Below are positions 41,381 to 50,083 of a DNA stretch of 64,000 bases, piece by piece. The stretch's first letter is position 1; every line of letters starts with the position of its first letter. The stretch spans positions 1-64,000 of the forward strand of contig CALXQI010000007.1 of NCBI GenBank assembly GCA_944390585.1, in the 5' to 3' direction. The translations under genes were made by a program, and so were the position numbers. The stretch comes from an uncultured Alphaproteobacteria bacterium. GTDB taxonomy: Bacteria > Pseudomonadota > Alphaproteobacteria > RUG11792. The notes beneath the pieces are model-generated. The model saw only the letters and a list, made by a program, of their open reading frames with translations, made no database searches and was not told the DNA's origin.

Positions 41381-42511
41381 TTATAACATTTGCACACATT
41401 TTCCTTCTTCTATGCCTTTCGACGTTATTGCAGGATACATTCCTACTTGCTCAATCATACCATCATTAACCTTCACAAACACTTTGAATAAACCAGTTTT
41501 GTAATACTTCCCATCTTGCGCACAATCGTATCCACACATTCCATTGCCAACCCACATATTTGCTAAAACACCTCTTTTCCACATGTATATACTTTCAATT
41601 CCATCCTTTTTCTTGGACTCTTGCCATCCATCATAAATTTCAATATTTTTAAGAAGTGCGTTATCTACAAACACAGCATTACACACTTCCAACATCGCCT
41701 TTTCAACATCACTTGTACTACAATCTCTGTTTCTCATCGCAATCAAACTGTATGGCATATTCACAAAATCACACACATCATACGCAGCATATACATTCTT
41801 TGGAAATATCCACATACTTTTTGGACGTTGATCTATTATTCGCTGCTGTTGTTGTGCAGCATTTTGCTGCTGTTGTTGTGCAGCATCATGGCCCCTTTTT
41901 TCCATTTGACCAATGTGTAATTCACTCGAATCCACGTCATTATCTCTGTCAAAAATCCTAATACACGCTTCTTTTGCGTATCGATTATCAACCCGTTCTT
42001 TCATTTTTGATGCTCGGAATGCGTTATTTCCAAACACACAACCACAATGTCCAGCATTAACATTATGGTCTACAATTTTTTGTTTTACTTGTTCATTACT
42101 AACTCCCTGAATCTCAATCATGTTCATTATTACATCAATACCATTACTAACTCGTTCCAGAATTTCCAACAAATCAACATTGTGTATTTGTTGATATTCA
42201 TATACTACATATTCTTTCGTTTTTTGTTGTGTTTTCCCTTTTTTACCAGAACGCTTTGTATTTATAGTTTTACTCTTTACAATACTAATTTCCTTACGCC
42301 ACCGATTATCTGTGCCACTTTTCCCCTTCTTTGTACAAAACATAAACTCCGTTTTATTATTAATATCTAAAATTTTTTTCTCTCCCGTATCTATAAACTT
42401 AACAATTCCACATTGTTTAATAATTTTATGACTTTGTACAGCATGAGCGACGCTTTGGCTCATCACCACAACAATTAACAACACGTAACAGCATTTTGCA
42501 TTATTTTTCAT
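41381..42511 (-). CDS. B-family exported protein 1 (GHCGC/FDRDN/MPYS motifs)
   Basis: The 376-residue protein has a Sec signal peptide ('CCYVLLIVVVMSQSVAHA'). The mature part carries the B-family signature: 'VDHNVNAGHCGCVFG', 'RIFDRDND', 'KSMWIF', 'NMPYSLIAMRNRDCS', 'YYKTGLFKVFVKV' and 'QVGMYP'. An insertion between FDRDN and KSMW holds two QQQQ runs ('AAQQQQQNAAQQQQ'), which other members lack. Start is the ATG at 42511, inside the end of the A1 gene, 11 bases before the A1 stop, with an SD (GGGAGG). I recognise no known family. The conserved His-Cys cluster suggests metal binding or disulfides, but activity is unknown. Confidence 0.75.
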   Translation of the reverse strand: MKNNAKCCYVLLIVVVMSQSVAHAVQSHKIIKQCGIVKFIDTGEKKILDINNKTEFMFCTKKGKSGTDNRWRKEISIVKSKTINTKRSGKKGKTQQKTKEYVVYEYQQIHNVDLLEILERVSNGIDVIMNMIEIQGVSNEQVKQKIVDHNVNAGHCGCVFGNNAFRASKMKERVDNRYAKEACIRIFDRDNDVDSSELHIGQMEKRGHDAAQQQQQNAAQQQQRIIDQRPKSMWIFPKNVYAAYDVCDFVNMPYSLIAMRNRDCSTSDVEKAMLEVCNAVFVDNALLKNIEIYDGWQESKKKDGIESIYMWKRGVLANMWVGNGMCGYDCAQDGKYYKTGLFKVFVKVNDGMIEQVGMYPAITSKGIEEGKCVQML

Positions 42512-43568
42512 GTCTACCTCCCACAAATTCTTGATCATACTCTTGTATTATACCAACAATTCCAGATATCTCCCCGTTCAAAAATGCCAAATCTCTACTA
42601 TTCAACCACACTAATTCTTCCTCGACTAACATATGTCTCTTACCTTTATACACTTTTGCTACATCTATCTTTTCCAAACCAACAATCGTCTTTGCCTGTA
42701 TGCTAAATTCATTCTGCTTAATAACGTCTCCTATTAATGCACCAAGCTTCTCTGCACACCCTGCAATTTCTTGTGTTTTAATAACTCTAGCAACGTATAT
42801 CATCATTTCATACATGTTCCAAATTGTTTTCTGTTTTTGCATCCTATCACAAGCATCATCGCACAACACATCTCCTATACACCCTTTAACTATATCTTTC
42901 ATTATATCAATACATTTTGTTTCTAGCTCTGCTTTGCTTTTGCCAAAATACACACCAAACACACTCCTAGCATAAACTTCACCCCACACCCAACTATCTC
43001 GCACACTACATGCATCAGCACTGTTATACGCTTCATACATCGCGCTCATCCAAAACCTGCGACACCACTCATTTTTTATATCTTCTTCCACACTACTTCT
43101 CTCTTGCTCTAGCACAGTTTTCATGCCATTATCAGCATATTTTGCCATTTGTTCTTTTACACTATCTAGCTTGCTTCCCCAATCGCTATCTTTATGATCA
43201 CCACAATACTTAAATATAAAATCACGTGCAGCATCACAATTTCTTTTATACACACTATCTAAATATTCTGCTTTGTCTAAATCTCCTTCATTATTCTCAC
43301 TGTTATTATCAGATTCAATAACAACATCACCTAATAATGCACTACCATCTTTAACAATCGTTTCTACATTCTTATCATTATCCGGCATACCATCGCATTT
43401 CCTTATGTATCCATCATTCAGCAAACCTATGCATCCATCATCCAGCAAAATACTACCAACAGATCTATCAATGGCTACAGCACGTTCAACTACACCATCA
43501 ACATCACCACTGCAAAAGGCGCACGTACAGGCAATCCCTAGACATGCAAACATCTTTAAAGCATTCAT
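42501..43568 (-). CDS. A-family exported helical protein 1
   Basis: The 355-residue product starts with the family signal peptide 'MNALKMFACLGIACTCAFC'. The helical mature part shows the A-family features: 'CDAARDFIFKYC', 'EWCRRFWMSAMYEAY', 'DSWVWGEVYARSVFGVYFG' and a C-terminal 'NGEISGIVGIIQEYDQEF'. Start at ATG 43568 follows an SD (GGAG). Upstream, 43569-43640 copies the hemY-A3 intergenic sequence. It is paired with B1, which overlaps it by 11 bases. No known family is recognised; the pattern of cysteines and helices suggests a secreted or surface protein. Confidence 0.75.
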   Translation of the reverse strand: MNALKMFACLGIACTCAFCSGDVDGVVERAVAIDRSVGSILLDDGCIGLLNDGYIRKCDGMPDNDKNVETIVKDGSALLGDVVIESDNNSENNEGDLDKAEYLDSVYKRNCDAARDFIFKYCGDHKDSDWGSKLDSVKEQMAKYADNGMKTVLEQERSSVEEDIKNEWCRRFWMSAMYEAYNSADACSVRDSWVWGEVYARSVFGVYFGKSKAELETKCIDIMKDIVKGCIGDVLCDDACDRMQKQKTIWNMYEMMIYVARVIKTQEIAGCAEKLGALIGDVIKQNEFSIQAKTIVGLEKIDVAKVYKGKRHMLVEEELVWLNSRDLAFLNGEISGIVGIIQEYDQEFVGGRHEK

Positions 43569-43844
43569 TATCACACTCCAACAACAACATTTTAACAGTA
43601 TAGCAAAAAGGTGAGATAAGTCAAGGCAGATTATAGAGCATATTTTATATTTACCTATATTATGTATAATTTGAAAAATAAAGCTAATGCACTATAAAAA
43701 CTATTAAATACAGCAATATATACGAGTTGCCTTCCACTAAACAAAAACTCAGTATAAAGTGTAAATGATTACAACAAAAACACCAACAGCATGCATGAGC
43801 ACAAATCATATCATACACTAGTATATTAACGCTATTAGTAACAT

Positions 43845-44762
43845 CTATCTCAGTAATTCACCAACAGATACGTAGTTTTCACCAAACATAACAGTTTGTC
43901 CACCATAATGTGGATGAATCCCATATCCGTCTATCACTCCTAAACGTTTACTGTCAATCTTTATATAAACTTCAAATAACTGTGTTTTATAGAACTCATT
44001 ATCGACACAATCAAACCCAATCCATGTGGTACCATCGAACAAACCATCCTTATCACTCACCCAATGAAACGTAGCCATAGCTTCATTTTTATTGATCTTC
44101 CACCCACCCACTCTTCGCACACATCTATTACTCTTTAAACATTCTATAACACGACCAAAACAATCCTCTACATTACTATTACTTTTTACAAGTTCTACAA
44201 AACTATATGGCATCATTTCCACAGTACCTTGTCTACAAGCACAAAAACACTCTCTGCATAAATTCCACACACTTTTCGGCATAACACGCCCATTTTTAGG
44301 ATCATTATCTCTATCAAAAACCTTTTCCCAAATTGACCTTGCACAAAGATTTTGTTTTTCAGTTGTTTCATCTCTCCCACACATATACCGCTGTAATGTA
44401 TCCAAATAACTCCTTTCATAACAACAACACCCACAGTGTCCATTTTGAATTCCATGTTCAACAAGTTTTTGTTTCACACTTTGCGCTTGTGGTCCTTTGT
44501 TTTCTTGTTGTGTTTCTATCATATAAAACCACATAAACAAATCATCAGTTTTGTTCAAATTTCTAGCAAATCCTTCAATACCAACGTACTTATTGTCACT
44601 ATTCTTCCACCCATCTTGTTTCCAAGTTATGTCACATTGTGCACGCTCATTGCTATATCTATGATTATCATCACCATTCGCTGCATAACACTGCTGCTGC
44701 AAAATAATAAAAAAAGCAAGTAACGAATTACTAACACTAAATTTCTTCCATACACAATTCAT
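43845..44762 (-). CDS. B-family exported protein 2
   Basis: The 305-residue protein has a signal peptide ('LLAFFIILQQQCYAA') and all B motifs: 'VEHGIQNGHCGCCCYE', 'EKVFDRDND', 'PKSVWNLC', 'MMPYSFVEL', 'TTWIGFDC', 'FYKTQLFEVYIKI' and 'GYGIHPHYGG' (the GMYP position). It contains many cysteines, consistent with an oxidising, extracytoplasmic location. Its ATG overlaps the A2 stop (ATGA), so translation is coupled. It shows no polyQ insertion. Confidence 0.75.
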   Translation of the reverse strand: MNCVWKKFSVSNSLLAFFIILQQQCYAANGDDNHRYSNERAQCDITWKQDGWKNSDNKYVGIEGFARNLNKTDDLFMWFYMIETQQENKGPQAQSVKQKLVEHGIQNGHCGCCCYERSYLDTLQRYMCGRDETTEKQNLCARSIWEKVFDRDNDPKNGRVMPKSVWNLCRECFCACRQGTVEMMPYSFVELVKSNSNVEDCFGRVIECLKSNRCVRRVGGWKINKNEAMATFHWVSDKDGLFDGTTWIGFDCVDNEFYKTQLFEVYIKIDSKRLGVIDGYGIHPHYGGQTVMFGENYVSVGELLR

Positions 44763-45484
44763 TTTTCACCTCCAATAACATCCTGCATAACATTGCTTCT
44801 ACTTTCACGCTCAACCCTCAGCAACATAGAGCAAATTTCTCCACATACGCATGCACACCCACTCCTTCTCAACCTACTACATTCTTTTTCCACATCCAGC
44901 ACTTTTTCCGCAGCAATTTTTATGACTGGAATAAACATTACTTTCACCCACCCACTATTTTTCACACATTCCGAAATTATTTGTTCACACCTATTTTGTA
45001 TTTCACAATCCCGAATTTTCATGACACAAGAATAAATAATACTCATCACTTGTAAGAATTCAAGCACAGAAGCAATAGTCTTATCGCATACATATTTAAT
45101 CATGTGCCCAAAAACATCGTAGAAAACTTGCACATCAAATCCACCTGCTTCATCACAACAAAATCCATTCTCCATCCTAACATCTTGCAATATTCTCCCC
45201 AATCTATAGCTCTTTCTCGCATTTTTTGTACTTTTTATGTTACTCCAGACAATATCCTCCATCACCCCCATTCCCACATTATTGTCTCTCGCATAGCGTT
45301 TTACAAAATCAATAGCATTTGTGCAATCACCATCCAATATTTCTTGCAACGATGTACTGACATCTGCTTGTATTCTCTGCCACATAAACTTATAACTACC
45401 TTCACTAACCTGTCCTACATGATCAACACAAAAGGCGCACGTACAGGCAATCCCTAAGCACGCAAACATTTTTAACGCACTCAT
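44759..45484 (-). CDS. A-family exported helical protein 2
   Basis: From ATG 45484 the 241-residue product starts 'MSALKMFACLGIACTCAFC', nearly identical to A1 and A3 in the signal peptide but diverged afterwards. It keeps 'TNAIDFVKRYARD' and 'SYRLGRILQDVRMENGF' (the G-x-V-Y-G region) and ends with 'CGEICSMLLRVERESRSN'. Upstream frame to 45547 is copied hemY-A intergenic sequence, not coding. It follows a fragment of the hemY 3' end and is coupled to B2. Confidence 0.72.
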   Translation of the reverse strand: MSALKMFACLGIACTCAFCVDHVGQVSEGSYKFMWQRIQADVSTSLQEILDGDCTNAIDFVKRYARDNNVGMGVMEDIVWSNIKSTKNARKSYRLGRILQDVRMENGFCCDEAGGFDVQVFYDVFGHMIKYVCDKTIASVLEFLQVMSIIYSCVMKIRDCEIQNRCEQIISECVKNSGWVKVMFIPVIKIAAEKVLDVEKECSRLRRSGCACVCGEICSMLLRVERESRSNVMQDVIGGEK

Positions 45485-45495
45485 TATCACACTCC

Positions 45496-45865
45496 AACAA
45501 CAACTTAATAGTATAGCAAAAAAGTGAGATAAGTCAAGGTAGATCACAAAGTATTACTCTATTACAGATGAGATTTTTACTTGTAGTGTATCAAAGATCT
45601 TTGCATTATTACACAAACTTTTATAATTCTGTATTACAAACTTCATTACTTCTTCTATATTACATGTTTTATGAGCAATAATGCTAAGTAGATCATTTGA
45701 CATTGCTATATCCATTCCACAAGCTAGATTTGCATAACAACGAAACCACAACTTCTCTATACTACCATTGTCCATCGTATCACACATTTTTATTACTGCA
45801 TCACAACCATATCTTTTGGCAACAATTGTAGCTATCCTGCGATCTGGATTTAATTTTATGCATCC
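45496..45865 (-). pseudogene. duplicated 3' fragment of the HemY-like gene plus its downstream spacer
   Basis: Bases 45546-45865 reproduce the last part of the HemY-like gene at 48028-49113, nearly identical over 77 codons with only a few changes (for example HKTCN for HKSCN). The in-frame match ends near 45865, where unrelated DNA begins. Bases 45496-45545 copy the hemY-A3 spacer ('AAAAAAGTGAGATAAGTCAAGGTAGATCACA' in parts). No start or membrane domain is present, so it cannot make the full protein. Confidence 0.9.
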
Positions 45866-45907
45866 ACTGCCAGCTTATGTACGGCACACCTGTACAACAT
45901 CCATGTC

Positions 45908-47050
45908 TTACATCAGCACGCAATCTCCATTCGCTATACCCCCACCTGTCACAACAGGATACATTCCTGCATTAGTAATACGTCCATCATAGACACAAAC
46001 GTAAAATTTAAACAATCTTGTATAATAACAAATATTATTATAGATGCCGTAACCGCACTTTCCATTCAGATTATATAAACCTGCTTTATTACAATCTATC
46101 CTAAATACACATCCCACACTGTTTTGACTGTTATCATACTCCCATCTAGTGACCCTCTCTATGCACGTACAATTGTATTCTTCACCATTAGGCAGTATGG
46201 TATTACAAATTCCCCTTATATAATTAGATACAACTACATTTCTTTCACTATCTCTTATCCAATTTTTCCAACTATAAGGAAGATCAACAAAATCCTGTCT
46301 CATACTCATGATTGTACATTTCATGTCATTAATGTTCATACTACTGCCGCCAATACTTATAACACCAATATTACCACTGAGTTCCAATCTCTTACGTTCA
46401 TCTTTACGCTCATCTTTACTACCGACATTCACGTTTTCCAATTTTACTTCTCCACTATCTACATTCCATACTTCTGGTTGTACTAGCCATCTGCTTTTTG
46501 GGGCTATATCATCCTTTGTCATCGCCTGCCCATTTTTAATACAATTTCCTCTATCAAAAATTCTCCCACACATAATAGCCATCCATCCCAACTCTGTTTG
46601 CGATTGTAAACTTTCTACAAAATTTTTATCACTAAAAACGCAACCGCAATGACAAGCATCAACACAGTGTACAACCATACCATCACGCACTGTATTCAAA
46701 TTTCCTTGTTGTCTCAACATCTCCCACACAATGTACAACCTCTCATTGCTGCTATTACTTTCGCCACTATTGTTTAAAACATCTACCAAAATATTTGCAT
46801 CCAACTGCCTTTTCTGTAGTTTTCCATCCACTTTTTCATCTTCACACCTCCTCCATTTTTTCGGCGCATTCCTCTGGTGCCTATTGTACTTGTAACTTTC
46901 AATATATACTTTACCGTGCGCCATAATCTGCGCACAACCTCCTCAATTTAATATCACACGCGACACATCCGTAGCGTAACTTTGCATACACAAGGTAATC
47001 AAAAAAACACTGTACAAAACACAAAAATTACTCAATCCATAGAATTTCAT
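45908..47050 (-). pseudogene. B-family protein 3, interrupted by an in-frame TGA after the signal peptide
   Basis: ATG 47050 overlaps the A3 stop (ATGA) and begins a signal peptide 'MKFYGLSNFCVLYSVFLITL' that continues 'CMQSYA'. A TGA at 46945-46943 follows 35 codons in. The same frame then continues without shift through the mature domain to 45908. B motifs present are 'VVHCVDACHCGCVF', 'GRIFDRGN', 'DLPYSWKNW', 'YYTRLFKFYVCV' and 'NAGMYPVVTGGG'. An internal ATG at 46924 could reinitiate behind AGGAGG but would lack the export signal. Two insertions of charged residues ('DERKDERKRL') are unique to this copy. Read as a nonsense-inactivated gene, unless the stop is read through. Confidence 0.7.
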
Positions 47051-47955
47051 ACACTACCTCCATCTCCATTTGATGCACAACTACTGGCATTTCCTATAAA
47101 CGTTCGTATCCAATCAAATAATCTGCTCAACACTCCAATATCAAATACCAAATACCTATCAGTACACGCCAAACCTTCCACTACATTAATACCACGTTCC
47201 TGTCCATCGATATGAAATATACGATTCATGATCATTCTTATACCTACAGCTTTATCCATTTCAGCAATAACATCAATAACTTGTTTCACAAACTCTTTTA
47301 TTTTCTTTTCATACAGTTTATTGCTGCAATGTGTTTCACAAAACAGTGTCTCTTTATATATAGCCCACATCACACTATCGTCATTTTTATCTTTGCAACG
47401 TCTTAATATTTCCCTGGTCTTTGCACTAGTTTCCTCACATAATATATCTATCGCACATTTATCATAGTCATCATTGTTTTGCATCCCAATACACTCATTC
47501 GCATACGACTCTCCATAAACACGGCCAAACTCAAAACACTCATGCACATCACACACCTCCAGCCATGCACACGCTTCATTTTCAAGATAGTACCAAAATC
47601 TCTCGTACCACGTATTCACCAGATCCTTCTCTTGAATTTTACTATTTTGCCTTCCGTCCTCTTCACATCCGTTGTCTTGTATATATCCATTTATATAATC
47701 TTGCACATATTCATCGCAGTACTTAATGACATTATCCTTCATACAAATTATTTTTTTCTTCAATCTATCATCATTACAACCATTACAAACTCTCATTACA
47801 TTATCCAATGCACTATTTCTTATGCTATCATAATCCACTGCAAAATCATCTTCTATGAGCTTTGCCTCACGTTCAACTACACCATCAACATCACCGCTAC
47901 AAAAGGCGCACGTACAGGCAATCCATAAGCACGCAAACATCTTTAAAGCATTCAT
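47047..47955 (-). CDS. A-family exported helical protein 3
   Basis: The 302-residue product from ATG 47955 starts 'MNALKMFACLWIACTCAFC'. The mature part has 'KYCDEYVQDYINGYI', 'TWYERFWYYLENEACAWL', 'CFEFGRVYGESYANECIG' and a C-terminal 'IGVLSRLFDWIRTFIGN', matching the family order. A GGAGTG ribosome site precedes the start. It lies immediately downstream of the intact HemY-like gene, so this is probably the original position of the first A-B pair in this cluster. It is coupled to B3 by ATGA. Confidence 0.75.
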   Translation of the reverse strand: MNALKMFACLWIACTCAFCSGDVDGVVEREAKLIEDDFAVDYDSIRNSALDNVMRVCNGCNDDRLKKKIICMKDNVIKYCDEYVQDYINGYIQDNGCEEDGRQNSKIQEKDLVNTWYERFWYYLENEACAWLEVCDVHECFEFGRVYGESYANECIGMQNNDDYDKCAIDILCEETSAKTREILRRCKDKNDDSVMWAIYKETLFCETHCSNKLYEKKIKEFVKQVIDVIAEMDKAVGIRMIMNRIFHIDGQERGINVVEGLACTDRYLVFDIGVLSRLFDWIRTFIGNASSCASNGDGGSV

Positions 47956-48027
47956 TATCACACTCCAACAACAACATTTTAACAGCATAGCAAAAAAGTG
48001 AGATAAGTCAAGGTAGATCACAAAGTA

Positions 48028-49113
48028 TTACTCTATTACAGATGAGATTTTTACTTGTAGTGTATCAAAGATCTTTGCATTATTACACAAACTTTTATAA
48101 TTTTGTATTACAAATCTCATTACTTCCTCTATATTACATGATTTATGGGCAATAATACTGAGTAGATCATTTGACATTGCAATATCCATTCCACAAGCTA
48201 GATTTGCATAACAACGAAACCACAACTTCTCTATACTACCATTGTCCATCGTATCACACATTTTTATTACTGCATCACAGCCGTATCTTTTGGCAACAAT
48301 TGTAGCTATTCTGCGATCTGGATTTAATTTTACACATTCTTGAATAATCTGCAAAAACTTTGTATCACTAGTAATAATATTATCTAACACGGATATTAAT
48401 TCATAATTTCCTGGATATTTTTTATTACATTTAATTATTGCTTGCTCTCCATGTTTTAATGCATAAGTAATTTCATATTTTTCAATTAATCGCTGTGGTA
48501 AATTATATTTATACTTGGCTGGTACGATTTTTATTACATCATACCCAACTAGTTTTAAAATCTCATCAAAAATTATTACAACGTATTTGGGATGCTTGTT
48601 GATGATATCTTGAGCAAGAATTGCTGCTTCTTTTATATTATTTTCTGATAAATGTTTGATTATGTTTAATCTAGTTTCCTTAACATACAAAACTTCGCTT
48701 GCTACTTTTGCGTGATCAGTATCAAAAAACTGTGCAGGGATTGCTTTAAATTTTTCAAAAATATAACACAGTATTCCATCACGTATCAACTTGTATTTAT
48801 CTAAAAAAACAAACTTTGATAATACATTATTCACATTATCAAGATCTGAGAATAACAGCTCTATTATCCCATTTTGTGATTCTCTATACTTGCGTTTTAA
48901 AAACAATTTATGAAACAATCTTAATATTTTATTTATTATTAATATGACAAACAAAATATTTGCACAAATAATTAGCAAAAAATTGCCAGGCATTGAAAAT
49001 TCAAATACTCCGTACTTAAAGCAAAACTCCCCTGTTTGGTATGGCGTATAAGAAATTGCAAACAACGCCACCATGAGAAACGCGTATAATACAAGTTTGA
49101 GCAAAAACTTCAT
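48028..49113 (-). CDS. HemY N-terminal-domain-like membrane protein
   Basis: The 361-residue protein has two N-terminal hydrophobic helices (residues about 5-22 and 42-65) around a short 'TPYQTGEFCFKYG' segment, the layout of the HemY_N domain. Long helical, TPR-like sequence follows ('NNIKEAAILAQDIINKHP'). Alphaproteobacterial homologues are membrane proteins of unclear role, often near haem genes. The C-terminal 100 residues are duplicated at 45546-45865. It is divergent from dut. Assignment is by architecture; no catalytic motif exists to confirm it. Confidence 0.65.
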   Translation of the reverse strand: MKFLLKLVLYAFLMVALFAISYTPYQTGEFCFKYGVFEFSMPGNFLLIICANILFVILIINKILRLFHKLFLKRKYRESQNGIIELLFSDLDNVNNVLSKFVFLDKYKLIRDGILCYIFEKFKAIPAQFFDTDHAKVASEVLYVKETRLNIIKHLSENNIKEAAILAQDIINKHPKYVVIIFDEILKLVGYDVIKIVPAKYKYNLPQRLIEKYEITYALKHGEQAIIKCNKKYPGNYELISVLDNIITSDTKFLQIIQECVKLNPDRRIATIVAKRYGCDAVIKMCDTMDNGSIEKLWFRCYANLACGMDIAMSNDLLSIIAHKSCNIEEVMRFVIQNYKSLCNNAKIFDTLQVKISSVIE

Positions 49114-49211
49114 TACAAATCACGACAGCGTATAGTCAGAATTGTACATCGTTGATTACGTCAATTCAATTCCAGTATGCTATTATATGTAATCTGGTCA
49201 ATTTTTATATT

Positions 49212-49649
49212 ATGAAAATCTTAATACAAAAGCTCAATGATATGGCACTTATCCCTTGCTCAGCAACATGTGGTAGCGCTGGGCTTGATTTGCACGCGTG
49301 CTTGACTGACAGCATCACAATCTCTCCTGGACAAACTGTCGCCATTCCATGTGGCTTTGCAATTGAAATACCAAATGGATTTTTTGCAATGGTTACGCCA
49401 AGATCAGGACTGGCATTAAAGCACGGAATAACTGTGTTAAATAGCCCAGGAATCATAGATTCTGATTATAGGGGTGAAGTAAAATGCATACTAAGCAATT
49501 TTGGGAAAGAAAACTTTGTCGTAGAAAATGGAATGCGCATAGCACAAATGATTATAGCCAGTTTTACAAGGGTAGAATTTGAACACGCTACAGAGCTATC
49601 AAGCACAGCGAGAGGCGCTGGCGGGTTTGGTCATACTGGTGTAAAATAA
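49212..49649 (+). CDS. dut: dUTP diphosphatase
   Basis: Dut hydrolyses dUTP to dUMP, keeping uracil out of DNA. All five trimeric dUTPase motifs are present: 'GSAGLDLHACL' (1), 'PRSGLALKHG' (2), 'GIIDSDYRGEVK' (3), 'GMRIAQMIIA' (4) and 'RGAGGFGHTG' (5, usually GSTG). Length is 145 residues from ATG 49212, normal for the family; the frame upstream to 49152 adds non-family sequence. It is the only gene on the plus strand between secA and the ATP synthase operon. Confidence 0.95.
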   Translation: MKILIQKLNDMALIPCSATCGSAGLDLHACLTDSITISPGQTVAIPCGFAIEIPNGFFAMVTPRSGLALKHGITVLNSPGIIDSDYRGEVKCILSNFGKENFVVENGMRIAQMIIASFTRVEFEHATELSSTARGAGGFGHTGVK

Positions 49650-50083
49650 AGAATGAATGTATACACATAAATATATAATAAAATTCAATGATGATCTTGC
49701 AAAAATTATGCTAATATATTGATTGTACATCTATTACATTATATTTTAATAGCTAGCCTGATCCTGCAAAAATTGTGCCAAGACAAAGACACTGAGCATC
49801 TGCAACTACAGTATTGTTTGGAGGCACGTAGTTTGATTGGTTAGTTGTGGAGATTAGTGATAGAAATTGGGTAAAGCTAGAGGACGGAAGAAGGATTGTT
49901 GTATGCAGTCAAATTGATTTGGTAAAGATACTAATGCTTGATGTAGTGGGAAGAAGGTTGAGAGGAGGATTTTAGAGAAGTTTCAGCTGAACAAATCGTA
50001 TTGTGACTCATTATTACATTATACTTAACAAAACTATGCTGGTACATTTCTGCTATATTATTATGAATACAAATTAATACCAA
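49650..50083. other. gene-poor stretch between dut and the second A/B cluster, with a coding remnant
   Basis: About 430 bases. At 49832-49975 on the plus strand a frame without a start codon reads 'FDWLVVEISDRNWVKLEDG' and on through 'RRIVVCSQIDLVKILM' to TAG. It is more G-rich than its surroundings and looks like a fragment of a lost gene, but I recognise no family. The rest is AT-rich with nothing I can support. Confidence 0.4.

Noticed and set aside
46943-46945. TGA read as tryptophan, as in some reduced symbionts
   Set aside because: trxA and other genes end in TGA at the right length, and TGG is used for all conserved tryptophans seen.
43010-48000. Long plus-strand frames opposite the A/B genes
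   Set aside because: They lack ribosome sites and family features, while the minus-strand frames share conserved motifs between copies.
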